From Teichococcus wenyumeiae (GTDB lineage Bacteria > Pseudomonadota > Alphaproteobacteria > Acetobacterales > Acetobacteraceae), in the NCBI RefSeq assembly GCF_003696345.1, contig NZ_RFLX01000014.1, forward strand, positions 1 through 64,000: 64,000 nt of DNA. The letters run 5' to 3'. How positions within the stretch are numbered: position 1 is the stretch's first letter; each line of letters opens with the position of its first letter. The notes below the pieces were generated by a model, which worked only from the letters and a program-made list of their open reading frames with translations, was not told where the DNA came from and did no database searches. This document shows positions 35,247-43,480 of this stretch, piece by piece. The position numbers and the translations under genes were made by a program.

Positions 35247-36995
35247 ATGCGCGGCCTGCTTTCCTTTCTCGGCGATGCCTGGGCACTGGCGCGGCCCTAC
35301 TGGAACAGCGAGGAGAAATGGAAGGCGCGCGGGCTGCTCGCCGTCATCATCCTGCTGAACCTGGCGCTGGTCGGCATGAACGTGCTGCTGACCTACTGGC
35401 AGGCCTCCTTCTACGACGCGCTGCAGGAGAAGGACTTCACTGCCTTCAGCCAGCTGCTGCTCTGGGGCCACCGGCGTGAGGACGGCAGCTTCATGCCGGG
35501 CTTCTCCATCGTGGCCGCGCTGTTCATCGTGGTGGCGGTCTACCAGCTCTACCTCAACCAGGCGCTGCAGATCCGCTGGCGGCGCTGGCTGGTTGGCCAC
35601 ATGCTGCACGACTGGCTGGACCGCCACGCCTATTACCGCATGGGCCTGACCGAGGGCGGCGCCGACAACCCGGACCAGCGCATCGCCGACGACACGCGCC
35701 TCTACGTCAGCTCCACCCTTAATCTCGGGCTGGGGCTGATGAGCGCGGTGGTGACGCTGATATCCTTCATCTTCGTGCTCTGGGGCCTGTCGGGGCCCAT
35801 GTCGGTCTTCGGCATCAATATTCCGGGCTACCTGGTCTGGGTGGCGCTGATCTATTCGGTGCTGGGCACCTGGCTGGCGCATCTGATCGGCCGCAAGCTG
35901 ATCCGGCTGAACTTCAACCAGCAGCGCGTGGAAGCCGATTTCCGCTTCTCGCTGGTGCGCGTGCGGGAGAACATGGAAGGCATCGCGCTGCATGGCGGCG
36001 AGCCGCAGGAGGAAGCGGGGCTGCGCGAGCGTTTCGCGGCGGTGATGCAGAACTGGTGGGCCATCATGACGGCCACCAAGCAACTCACCTTCTTCACCGC
36101 CGGCTTCGGGCAGGTGGCGGTGATCTTTCCCTTTATCGTCGCGGCACCGGCCTATTTCGCCGGCCAGGTGGCGCTGGGCGCCCTGGTGCAGACCACGCGC
36201 GCCTTTGGCGAGGTGCAGGGCGCCATGTCCTGGGCCGTCACGGCCTATGACGACCTGGCCGCCTGGCGCGCCACGGTGGAGCGCTTGACCGGCTTCCACT
36301 TCGCCATGGTCGCCGCCCGCGCCGCCGCCGAGGAAGGGCCGCGCGTCGCCCCCGGCGCGGAGGATGCGCTGTCCGCCGAGAGGCTTCGCCTCGCCCTGCC
36401 CAATGGCCGCGTGCTGACCGAGGATGCCAGCCTGCGCGTGGCGCCCGGTGAGGCCGTGCTGATCACCGGCGCCTCCGGCAGCGGCAAGTCCACACTCTTC
36501 CGGGCCCTGGCCGGCATCTGGCCCTTCGGCAGCGGTGACATCCAGCAGCCGCGGGGCGAGGTGCTCTTCCTGCCGCAGCGCCCCTACATCCCGCTGGGCA
36601 CGCTGAAGCGCGCCGTCTGCTACCCGCACGACCCCGCCGCCCATAGCAATGCCGAAGTGGCGGCGGCGCTGGAGAAGGCCGGGCTGGATGCCCTGGTGCC
36701 GCGTCTGGAAGAGGTCGATGCCTGGGACCGCCGCCTCTCCGGCGGCGAGCAGCAGCGGCTGGCCGTGGCGCGCGCCCTGCTGGTGAAGCCGCGCTGGCTC
36801 TTCCTGGATGAAGCCACGGCAAGCCTGGACCCGGCCGCCGAACGGACGCTCTATACCACCCTGCGGCGGGAGCTGCCGCAGGCCGCCATCCTGTCCATCG
36901 CGCATCGGCCGGCGGTGGCCGAATTCCATGACCGGGTGCTGCGGCTGGCTGATGGCAAGCTGGCGCCGGTCCAACCACAGGAGAGCCTCGCTTGA
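35247..36995 (+). CDS. ABC transporter with fused permease and ATPase (YddA/SbmA-BacA-like)
   Basis: A 582-residue half transporter: an N-terminal ABC_membrane_2 domain with about six helices (1-330), then an ATPase with Walker A TGASGSGKS near 407, the signature LSGGEQQRLAVARALL and Walker B WLFLDEATASLD. Its relatives are YddA and the SbmA/BacA peptide or very-long-chain fatty-acid exporters. The substrate is not assignable. The start MRGLLSFLGDAW uses ATG 35247. Its TGA shares four bases with the VOC gene's TTG start, so the two are coupled. Confidence 0.88.
   Translation: MRGLLSFLGDAWALARPYWNSEEKWKARGLLAVIILLNLALVGMNVLLTYWQASFYDALQEKDFTAFSQLLLWGHRREDGSFMPGFSIVAALFIVVAVYQLYLNQALQIRWRRWLVGHMLHDWLDRHAYYRMGLTEGGADNPDQRIADDTRLYVSSTLNLGLGLMSAVVTLISFIFVLWGLSGPMSVFGINIPGYLVWVALIYSVLGTWLAHLIGRKLIRLNFNQQRVEADFRFSLVRVRENMEGIALHGGEPQEEAGLRERFAAVMQNWWAIMTATKQLTFFTAGFGQVAVIFPFIVAAPAYFAGQVALGALVQTTRAFGEVQGAMSWAVTAYDDLAAWRATVERLTGFHFAMVAARAAAEEGPRVAPGAEDALSAERLRLALPNGRVLTEDASLRVAPGEAVLITGASGSGKSTLFRALAGIWPFGSGDIQQPRGEVLFLPQRPYIPLGTLKRAVCYPHDPAAHSNAEVAAALEKAGLDALVPRLEEVDAWDRRLSGGEQQRLAVARALLVKPRWLFLDEATASLDPAAERTLYTTLRRELPQAAILSIAHRPAVAEFHDRVLRLADGKLAPVQPQESLA
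36978..36983 (+). promoter_or_regulatory. Ribosome binding site of the TTG-started VOC gene
   Basis: CAGGAG lies eight bases before TTG 36992, inside the end of the ABC gene. It supports a TTG start in the TTGA overlap. Confidence 0.6.
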
Positions 36996-37837
36996 GCGCC
37001 ATTCCCGCCCCCCGCTTCGACCATGTCGTGGTCTATGTGGAAGACCAGCTCGATGCCTCTGCCGAAACCTATGCCCGGCTTGGCTTTCACCTGACGGAGC
37101 GGGGGCACCATACGCTGGGCTCCTCCAACCACCTCGCGATCTTCGGCACCGACTATCTGGAACTGCTTGGCTACGAGCCGGCGCGGATCACGAAGGATTC
37201 CGTGCTCTGGAACATGCCGAAGGGCCTGGGCGGGCTGGTCTTCAAGCCGGGCCCCGATGCCGGCTTCCGCGACGCCATCGTCGCGCGCGGCGTGCCGGCC
37301 GAGCCTTCCCGCGAATTCAGCCGCCCGGTGGAACTGCCGGAAGGCACGCAGGATGCCAGCTTCCGCGTCACGCATCTGGCGCCCGAGGTAGCCTTCAACG
37401 GCCGCGTCTTCTTCTGCCACCACTTCACGCCGGAACTGGTCTGGCGGCCGGAATGGCAGAAGCATGCCAATGGCGTCACCGGCATCGCTGAATTCATCGT
37501 GGCGACGGCGGAGCCGGAACGCGCCGCCGCCCCCTACCGCAAGCTCTACGGCGATGCCGCCTTCAGCCCCGTGGATGGCGGCGTGGCCCTGCAGGCCGAC
37601 CGTGGCCGCCTGCTGATCCTGACGCCCGAGGCCGCGCGCCGCCACCTGGGCGATGCCCTGCCGCCGCTGCCGGCCGATGGGCGGGATGCCATGGTGGGGC
37701 TGGTGCTGCGCACCTCCTCTCTGGCGCAGGCCCGGGCGGCGCTGCAGGCCGGTGGCGTGCCGGTGCGGGAGGAAGCCGGACGCCTGCTGGTTTCGGCGAA
37801 GGATAGCTTCGGGCTGGCCTTGGGCTTCGTCGAATAA
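36992..37837 (+). CDS. VOC family protein (glyoxalase/bleomycin-resistance/dioxygenase fold)
   Basis: A 281-residue protein with a VOC N-terminal half (FDHVVVYVEDQLDASAETYARLGF, then LGSSNHLAIFGTDYLELLGY) and a second VOC-like half ending FGLALGFVE. Its length and the H-H-E pattern around SSNHLAIFG and YLELLGY suggest an extradiol-dioxygenase or ring-cleavage-type member (glyoxalase-like domain), but the substrate is unknown. It starts with TTG and overlaps the ABC stop (TTGA). It converges with the GntR gene four bases downstream. Confidence 0.8.
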   Translation: MSAIPAPRFDHVVVYVEDQLDASAETYARLGFHLTERGHHTLGSSNHLAIFGTDYLELLGYEPARITKDSVLWNMPKGLGGLVFKPGPDAGFRDAIVARGVPAEPSREFSRPVELPEGTQDASFRVTHLAPEVAFNGRVFFCHHFTPELVWRPEWQKHANGVTGIAEFIVATAEPERAAAPYRKLYGDAAFSPVDGGVALQADRGRLLILTPEAARRHLGDALPPLPADGRDAMVGLVLRTSSLAQARAALQAGGVPVREEAGRLLVSAKDSFGLALGFVE

Positions 37838-37841
37838 GGCC

Positions 37842-38546
37842 TCAGCCGGGCGCGAAATAGTCCGGGTAATGCGCCCGCACTGCCGGAATGCGAGCGAAAG
37901 TGGCGGAGAAATGCTGCCGCAGCGCCGCCTCCACCGCCCGCGCATCGCCGGCCAGGATTGCCTGGACGATGTGCCGGTGCTCGGCCAGCACGGTCTCCAT
38001 CTTGCCGGGGCCGGGCAGGTTCAGGCGCCGCAGCCGGTCCAGGTGGCCGCTGCGGCTGCGCACCAGGGCCCAGAGGCCCGGGATCTCCGCCGCTTCATAG
38101 AGCAGGGCATGGAAGGCATCGTCCGCCAGGGCAAAGCCTTCCTGCCCTAGCAGGCTTTCCTGCTCCGCCAGATGCGCTTCCAACCGCGCGCCCAGGTCGG
38201 GTGGCGGCGTGGCGGCCAGGTGCTGCCCGACCTCCAGCTCCACGGCCACCCGCAGGAAATGCGCCTGCCGGGCATTGTCCAGGTCGATGCGGGCGACATG
38301 GGTGGAGGCGCTGGGCACCACCGTCACCAGCCCTTCATCCTGCAGCCGTGTCAGCGCTTCTCGCACCGGGGTCTGGCTGACCCCGAGCTGCGCCGCCAGT
38401 TGCGCGCGGGAGAGCGGCATGCCCGGCGGCAGCGCCAGCGAGATGATGGCCTGCCGCAGATTGCAGAAGGCGATTTCGCCAGCCGACAGCCTGGGGCCGA
38501 TCGGCGCCAGCAGGGCGTCTGCGGAAGGGCGAGAGGCGGCGGACAT
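37842..38546 (-). CDS. GntR family transcriptional regulator, FadR/FCD type
   Basis: A 234-residue regulator with an N-terminal winged helix (about 22-85; LSRAQLAAQLGVSQTPVREALTRLQDEGLV) and a C-terminal FCD all-helical ligand domain (about 100-225) with the metal-type residues in DDAFHALLYEA and EHRHIV. FCD domains bind small organic acids such as sugar acids or lactate. It is divergent from the 38719-42177 operon, with matching operator sequences between, so it probably represses that operon and itself. Confidence 0.92.
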   Translation of the reverse strand: MSAASRPSADALLAPIGPRLSAGEIAFCNLRQAIISLALPPGMPLSRAQLAAQLGVSQTPVREALTRLQDEGLVTVVPSASTHVARIDLDNARQAHFLRVAVELEVGQHLAATPPPDLGARLEAHLAEQESLLGQEGFALADDAFHALLYEAAEIPGLWALVRSRSGHLDRLRRLNLPGPGKMETVLAEHRHIVQAILAGDARAVEAALRQHFSATFARIPAVRAHYPDYFAPG

Positions 38547-38573
38547 CAGGCACTTCTAGCCCAAACCAGCGAA

Positions 38574-38602
38574 ATCCGAAATATCGGATACTTGTCTGAC
38601 GA
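38574..38602. promoter_or_regulatory. Candidate FadR-type operators between the GntR gene and the hydroxyacid operon
   Basis: Two adjacent elements: ATCCGA-AATA-TCGGAT (38574-38589, perfect 6-bp arms) and TTGTCTGACGA (38592-38602), which fits TNGTNNNACNA, the pattern bound by many FadR-type GntR repressors. They lie between the divergent starts at 38546 and 38675/38719. Confidence 0.6.
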
Positions 38603-38674
38603 CTTGGCCGGGTCTAGGAATCCATAAACAGGCCGCGCCGCAGGCGAGAGCCACTTGTTCAGGGGAGTATGGCC

Positions 38675-38722
38675 ATGGCCGCACCGCGCTTTTCCATCGA
38701 CATCCTGGTGCGCGCCCGGTGA
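38675..38722 (+). CDS. 15-codon leader ORF overlapping the hydroxyacid dehydrogenase start
   Basis: AGGGGAG at 38661-38667 stands seven bases before ATG 38675. The ORF encodes MAAPRFSIDILVRAR and stops with a TGA that overlaps the GTG start of the dehydrogenase (GTGA). Either a translational-coupling leader or the vestige of a longer gene; no similarity can be claimed from 15 residues. Confidence 0.35.
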   Translation: MAAPRFSIDILVRAR

Positions 38723-39675
38723 GCGCGCGCGCCCGTGTCCTCCTCGCCCGCAAGGTGACACCCGCCGCCGAGGAGCGGGCCCGCCGCGACTTCGACACGC
38801 TGGTGGCCGATCACGACCTGAGCACGGATGAGGCCATCGAGGCCGCCGCGCGGCACCAGGCGGTGGCCATGGTGATCGGCGCTTCCGTGAAGCTGGATGC
38901 CGCCGCCGCCGCCCGGCTGCCGCATCATGTGAAGATCGTCGCCAATACCAGCGTCGGCTACGACCACATGGACGCCGAGGCCGTGAAGGCGCGCGGCATC
39001 ATCGTGACCAATACGCCGGATGTGCTGACGGACTGCACCGCCGACCTCGCCTTCATGCTGCTGCTGGCCGCCTGCCGCCGCGCGCATGAATACGACGCGC
39101 TGATGCGCAAGGGCTGGCGCATCAAGACGGGCTTCAGTGAATGGCTGGGCATGAAGCCCAGTGGCAAGACGCTGGGCATCGTCGGCATGGGCCGCATCGG
39201 CCGTGCCATGGCGGACCGCGCCCGCGGCTTCGGCATGCGGGTCCTCTACCACAACCGCAGCCGCCTGCCGGCGGAGCTGGAGAAGGGTGCCGAGTATTTC
39301 GAGTCGATGGAAGCGATGCTGCCGCATTGCCAGATCCTCTCGCTGCACCTGCCCGCCGGCGGCGGCACGTTGATGACGCGCGAGGCCTTCGCCCTGCTGC
39401 CCAAGGGCGCCGTCTTCGTGAACACCGCGCGCGGCGCGCTGGTGGATGAGGATGCGCTGATCGAGGCGCTGAAGAGCGGCCATCTCTTCGCCGCCGGGCT
39501 GGACGTGTTCCGCAAGGAACCCGATTACGACACGCGTTTCGCCGAATTGCCGAATGTCTTCCTGACGCCGCACGTCGCCAGCGCCACGCAGGAGACGCGC
39601 GATGCCATGGCGATGCTGGCACTCGACAACGTGGCCGCCGTCTGTGCCGGCCGCCCTGCCCTCACCCCCGTCTGA
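38719..39675 (+). CDS. D-2-hydroxyacid dehydrogenase (glyoxylate/hydroxypyruvate reductase type)
   Basis: A 318-residue NAD(P)-dependent dehydrogenase of the GyaR/GhrB type. Nucleotide-binding GMGRIG is near residue 155, with catalytic arginine in NTARGALVDEDAL, glutamate in FRKEPDYD and histidine in LTPHVASAT. It reduces glyoxylate, hydroxypyruvate or a related 2-oxo acid. The start is GTG at 38719, overlapping the leader ORF's TGA. First full gene of a three-gene operon; the dehydratase follows after 17 bases. Confidence 0.9.
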   Translation: MSARARVLLARKVTPAAEERARRDFDTLVADHDLSTDEAIEAAARHQAVAMVIGASVKLDAAAAARLPHHVKIVANTSVGYDHMDAEAVKARGIIVTNTPDVLTDCTADLAFMLLLAACRRAHEYDALMRKGWRIKTGFSEWLGMKPSGKTLGIVGMGRIGRAMADRARGFGMRVLYHNRSRLPAELEKGAEYFESMEAMLPHCQILSLHLPAGGGTLMTREAFALLPKGAVFVNTARGALVDEDALIEALKSGHLFAAGLDVFRKEPDYDTRFAELPNVFLTPHVASATQETRDAMAMLALDNVAAVCAGRPALTPV

Positions 39676-39692
39676 ACGGAAGCCCTGCCGTC

Positions 39693-41444
39693 ATGACTGA
39701 ATCGCCCCTGCCGAAAGTGAAGACCGTCGAGGAGTTCCGCAGCCGCCGCTGGTTCGGTCCCGCGGATCTCCGCTCCTTCGGCCACCGCTCCCGCGCCATG
39801 CAGATGGGCTACAGCCCGGAGGAATGGACCGGCAAGCCCGTCATCGCGATCATCAACACCTGGTCCGACCTGCAGCCCTGCCACTCGCATTTCAAGCAGC
39901 GGGTGGAGGATGTGAAGCGCGGCATCCTGATGGCCGGCGGCTTCCCGGTGGAACTGCCGGCGATCTCGGTGTCCGAGAGCTTCGTGAAGCCGACCACCAT
40001 GATGTACCGCAACATGCTGGCCATGGAGACGGAGGAGCTGCTGCGCTCCCACCCCGTGGACGGCGCGGTGCTGATGGGCGGCTGCGACAAGACCACGCCG
40101 GGCCTGCTGCTGGGCGCCACCAGCATGAACATCCCGGCCATCTTCCTGCCCGCCGGCCCCATGCTGCGCGGCAACTGGCAGGGCAAGTTCCTCGGCTCCG
40201 GCTCCGATTCCTGGAAGTACTGGGATGAGTTGCGCGCCGGCAAGATCACGGACCAGGACTGGCTGGCGGTCGAGGGCGGCATCGCGCGCTCCTACGGCAC
40301 CTGCATGACCATGGGCACAGCCTCCACCATGACGGCCATCGCGGAAGCGGTGGGCATGGTGCTGCCGGGCGGTTCCTCCATGCTGGCGGCCGATGCCGGG
40401 CATATCCGCCTGGCGAGCGAGAGCGGCCGCCGCATCGTGGACATGGTCTGGGAAGACCTGACGCCGCAGAAGATCCAGACCAAGCCGGCCTTCGAGAACG
40501 CCATCGCCGTCGCCATGGCGATGGGCTGCTCCACCAATGCCATCATCCACCTGATCGCCATGGCGCGCCGCGCCGGGCAGGAGATCGGGCTGGATGATTT
40601 CGAGCGCTACAGCCGCAAGGTTCCCGTCATTGGCAATGTCCGGCCTTCCGGCAATGCCTATCTGATGGAGGATTTCTACTACGCCGGCGGCATCAAGGCG
40701 CTGATGAACCGGATCACGGAACATCTCGACCTTTCCTGCCTCACCTGCACCGGCCGCACGCTGGGCGAGAATATCGCCGGCGCCAAGGTCCATAACGACG
40801 ACGTCATCCGCACCACGGACAACCCCATCTACGGCGAAGGCTCCCTGGCCGTGCTGAAGGGCAACCTGGCGCCCGATGGCTGCGTCATCAAGCCCGCCGC
40901 CATGGACCAGCGCTTCCTGAAGCATTCAGGCCCCGCCGTGGTCTTTGACGACTACCCCAGCATGAAGAAGGCGGTGGACGACGAGAACTACCCCTTCACG
41001 CCCGACACCGTGATGGTGCTGCGCAATGCCGGCCCGCAGGGCGGCCCAGGCATGCCGGAATGGGGCATGCTGCCGATGCCGAAGAAGCTGCTGAAGGAAG
41101 GCTACCGCGACATGATGCGCATGTCCGATGCGCGCATGTCCGGCACCTCCTACGGCGCCTGCGTGCTGCATGTGGCGCCGGAAAGCTGGATCGGCGGCCC
41201 GCTGGCGCTGCTGCGCACCGGCGACATCGTCGAGATGGACGTGGATGCCCGCAGCATCAACATGCTGGTCTCCGAGGAAGAGCTGGCCAAGCGCCGCGCC
41301 GAATGGAAGGCGCCGGAGGAGCGCTTCGGCCGTGGCTATGGCTGGATGTTCACCAAGCATATCCAGCAGGCCAATGAAGGCTGCGACTTCGACTTCCTGA
41401 AGACCGATTTCGGCCGCCCGGTCGATGAACCCGTGATCTACTGA
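39693..41444 (+). CDS. IlvD/Edd family dehydratase (sugar-acid dehydratase type)
   Basis: A 583-residue dehydratase. Fe-S ligands C63 (LQPCHSHF), C131 (GGCDKTTPG) and C204 (YGTCMTMGT) are all present, giving a [2Fe-2S] or [4Fe-4S] cluster, and KVPVIGNVRPSG and MSGTSYGACVLH follow. Its length and gaps resemble L-arabinonate/D-xylonate dehydratases rather than IlvD of branched-chain synthesis (about 560-620 in both, so length alone does not decide). It would convert an aldonate to a 2-keto-3-deoxy acid. Its neighbours, an RraA-like aldolase and a GntR/FCD regulator, support a sugar-acid role (inference). Confidence 0.88.
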   Translation: MTESPLPKVKTVEEFRSRRWFGPADLRSFGHRSRAMQMGYSPEEWTGKPVIAIINTWSDLQPCHSHFKQRVEDVKRGILMAGGFPVELPAISVSESFVKPTTMMYRNMLAMETEELLRSHPVDGAVLMGGCDKTTPGLLLGATSMNIPAIFLPAGPMLRGNWQGKFLGSGSDSWKYWDELRAGKITDQDWLAVEGGIARSYGTCMTMGTASTMTAIAEAVGMVLPGGSSMLAADAGHIRLASESGRRIVDMVWEDLTPQKIQTKPAFENAIAVAMAMGCSTNAIIHLIAMARRAGQEIGLDDFERYSRKVPVIGNVRPSGNAYLMEDFYYAGGIKALMNRITEHLDLSCLTCTGRTLGENIAGAKVHNDDVIRTTDNPIYGEGSLAVLKGNLAPDGCVIKPAAMDQRFLKHSGPAVVFDDYPSMKKAVDDENYPFTPDTVMVLRNAGPQGGPGMPEWGMLPMPKKLLKEGYRDMMRMSDARMSGTSYGACVLHVAPESWIGGPLALLRTGDIVEMDVDARSINMLVSEEELAKRRAEWKAPEERFGRGYGWMFTKHIQQANEGCDFDFLKTDFGRPVDEPVIY

Positions 41445-41454
41445 GGCACCGAAC

Positions 41455-42177
41455 ATGGCCCTGAACCCCGATACGCGCACCAAGCTGAAGACCGTCAGCA
41501 CCGCGACGCTCGCCACCGCGCTCTACAAGCGCGGCTTCCGCAACCAGATGATCCAGGGCGTGCAGCCGGTGGGCGGCAAGGCCAAGCCGGAGACCATGGT
41601 GGGCGAGGCCTTCACGCTGCGCTACATGCCGGCGCGCGAGGACCTGAACCAGCTCTCCGTCTTCCGCGACCGTGGCCATCCGCAGCGCAAGGCGGTGGAG
41701 GAATGCCCGCCCGGCGCCGTGATGGTGATGGACAGCCGCAAGGACCCGCGCGCGGCCTCCGCCGGCGGCATCCTGGTGACGCGGCTGATGGTGCGCGGCG
41801 TGGCCGGCGTGGTGACCGATGGCGGCTTCCGTGACTCTGCCGACATCGCCGCGATGGACATCGCGGCCTTCCACACCCGCCCTTCCGCCCCCACCAACCT
41901 GACGCTGCACCAGGCGATCGACATCAATGTGCCGATCGGCTGCGGCGACGCGCCGGTGTTTCCTGGCGACGTGATCGTGGGCGACGCCGATGGCGTCATC
42001 GTCATCCCCGCGCATCTGGCCGACGAGATCGCGGCGGAGGCGGTGGACATGACCGCCTTCGAGGATTTCGTGCAGGAGAAGGTGGGCGGCGGCCAGAGCA
42101 TCCTCGGCCTCTATCCGCCGACCGACGAAAGCAACCTCGCCGTCTTCGAGGCCTGGCGGAAGGAGAAGGGGCGCTAA
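41455..42177 (+). CDS. RraA-like / HMG-type aldolase family protein
   Basis: A 240-residue protein of the RraA/4-hydroxy-4-methyl-2-oxoglutarate aldolase family. The metal and substrate signature is D122-G-G-F-R126-D127, after a GG-I-L-V-T-R region. The family holds RNase E inhibitors, class II pyruvate aldolases and oxaloacetate decarboxylases. Ten bases after the dehydratase and in a sugar-acid setting, an aldolase or decarboxylase role is more likely than RNase regulation (inference). It is the last gene of the operon. Confidence 0.85.
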   Translation: MALNPDTRTKLKTVSTATLATALYKRGFRNQMIQGVQPVGGKAKPETMVGEAFTLRYMPAREDLNQLSVFRDRGHPQRKAVEECPPGAVMVMDSRKDPRAASAGGILVTRLMVRGVAGVVTDGGFRDSADIAAMDIAAFHTRPSAPTNLTLHQAIDINVPIGCGDAPVFPGDVIVGDADGVIVIPAHLADEIAAEAVDMTAFEDFVQEKVGGGQSILGLYPPTDESNLAVFEAWRKEKGR

Positions 42178-42199
42178 GCGCCACCTCTCCCACCCGTCC

Positions 42200-42556
42200 T
42201 CAGGCCGCATCCAGGAAGCCGATCACCTCCCGGATGCGGCCTTCGGCATCCAGCCGCAGCACATCGAAGCCCCGCGCCACCGGCGCGCTACCCTGCGGCG
42301 CCAGCGTCCAGGAAAAGCGCAGGAAGGGGCCATGCCCGTCCGGCGGGCCTTCCAGCGTGAAGCCATGGCCGGGGAAGCTGCCCCGCGCCGTCTCGATCAT
42401 CTGCGCGATGCGCTCGCGCCCCTCCGCCTGCATCAGCGGGTCGGCATAACGGGCATCCTCGCTCCATCCCTCCGCCAGCAATGCCTGCCGCCGTGCCAGG
42501 TCGGCTTCGTTCCAGGCGTCGAGATAGGCTGCGGCGATGGCCTTGGGGTCGTGCAT
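42200..42556 (-). CDS. SnoaL-like/NTF2-fold protein
   Basis: A 118-residue NTF2-fold protein: AAAYLDAWNEADLARRQALL, EGWSEDARYADP, a central hydrophobic sheet and the C-terminal FDVLRLDAEGRIREVIGF. It is typical of nuclear-transport-factor-like proteins with no fixed role. ATG 42556 is used; upstream in-frame sequence lies outside the fold. It is divergent from an XRE regulator, which probably controls it. An inverted repeat covers its last codons. Confidence 0.85.
   Translation of the reverse strand: MHDPKAIAAAYLDAWNEADLARRQALLAEGWSEDARYADPLMQAEGRERIAQMIETARGSFPGHGFTLEGPPDGHGPFLRFSWTLAPQGSAPVARGFDVLRLDAEGRIREVIGFLDAA
42203..42241. repeat. Inverted repeat in the end of the SnoaL gene, possible terminator of the RraA operon
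   Basis: GGCCGCATCC (42203-42212) and GGATGCGGCC (42232-42241), perfect 10-bp arms with a 19-base loop, within the SnoaL coding end and about 26 bases after the RraA stop on the opposite strand. Confidence 0.35.
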
Positions 42557-42573
42557 GGCGTCTCTCCCTGCTG

Positions 42574-42592
42574 GCCGGGCAAGGCGCCCGGC
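42574..42592. promoter_or_regulatory. Palindrome in the SnoaL/XRE divergent region, possible operator
   Basis: GCCGGGC and GCCCGGC with a 5-base centre, 18 bases upstream of the SnoaL ATG. It is GC-only and could arise by chance, but it sits where an autoregulated divergent operator would be expected. Confidence 0.3.
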
Positions 42593-42676
42593 GGCCGCAT
42601 CTGAGAGCTTCCGCCGCAGCGGCGCGATAACCTCGGAGGTCATGGCCGCGCGGCACACGATGGCTAGACTGCCGGC

Positions 42677-43480
42677 ATGTCCACCACCACCGCCCCCACC
42701 CTTCCACCGGCCGGCCACCTGCTGCGGGAATGGCGCCAGCGCCGCAAGCGCAGCCAGATGGACCTGGCCCTGGATGCGGAAGTCTCCACCCGGCACCTGA
42801 GCTATGTGGAAACCGGCCGCGCCTCGGCCAGCCGGGAGATGCTGCTGCGGCTGGCCGAGCATCTCGACATGCCGCTGCGCCAGCGCAACCTGCTGCTGAT
42901 GGCGGGCGGCTTCGCGCCGCATTACCCGGAGCGGCCCTTGCAGGCGCCGGACATGGCGGCGGCCCGCAGCGCGGTGGAAGCCATCCTGAAGGGGCACGAG
43001 CCCTTCCCTGCCCTGGCGGTGGACCGGCACTGGCACCTCCTGGCCGCCAATGCCGCCCTGGCACCCATGATGCAAGGTGCTGCCGCCCGGTTGCTGGAAC
43101 CGCCCGTCAACGTGCTGCGCCTGAGCCTGCACCCGGAAGGGCTGGCGCCGCGCATCGAGAACCTGCCGGAATGGCGCGCGCATCTGCTGGAACGGCTGCG
43201 GATGCAGGTGGAGCGTTCCGGGGACGCGGAACTGGCGGCGCTGCAAGCCGAACTCGCCGCTTATCCCTGCCCTGCTGGGCCGCAAGCGGTCACCGGCGGC
43301 ATCGCGGTGCCGCTGCGCATCCGCGTGCCGGGAAAGGCGCGGGCGCTGAGCTTCCTGTCCACCACCACCGTCTTCGGCACACCGGTGGACATCACCTTGG
43401 CGGAACTGGCGTTGGAATGCTTCTACCCGGCCGATGACGCCACACGGCAAGCCCTGACCATGGAGGCCCGAAGGCCATGA
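42677..43480 (+). CDS. XRE family regulator with MmyB-like ligand domain
   Basis: A 267-residue regulator: a helix-turn-helix at about 13-68 (WRQRRKRSQMDLALDAEVSTRHLSYVE split here as the family reads) and a C-terminal MmyB-like domain (about 90-260) of the type thought to bind fatty acids or similar ligands, recognisable from FPALAVDRHWHLLAANAAL and LRLSLHPEGLAPRI. It resembles actinobacterial and alphaproteobacterial regulators of detoxification genes. It overlaps the monooxygenase gene by ATGA, so the two are coupled, and it is divergent from SnoaL. Confidence 0.9.
   Translation: MSTTTAPTLPPAGHLLREWRQRRKRSQMDLALDAEVSTRHLSYVETGRASASREMLLRLAEHLDMPLRQRNLLLMAGGFAPHYPERPLQAPDMAAARSAVEAILKGHEPFPALAVDRHWHLLAANAALAPMMQGAAARLLEPPVNVLRLSLHPEGLAPRIENLPEWRAHLLERLRMQVERSGDAELAALQAELAAYPCPAGPQAVTGGIAVPLRIRVPGKARALSFLSTTTVFGTPVDITLAELALECFYPADDATRQALTMEARRP

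Noticed and set aside
38659-39573. Minus-strand frame over the hydroxyacid dehydrogenase
   Set aside because: No family resemblance, and the plus-strand enzyme has its complete catalytic residues.
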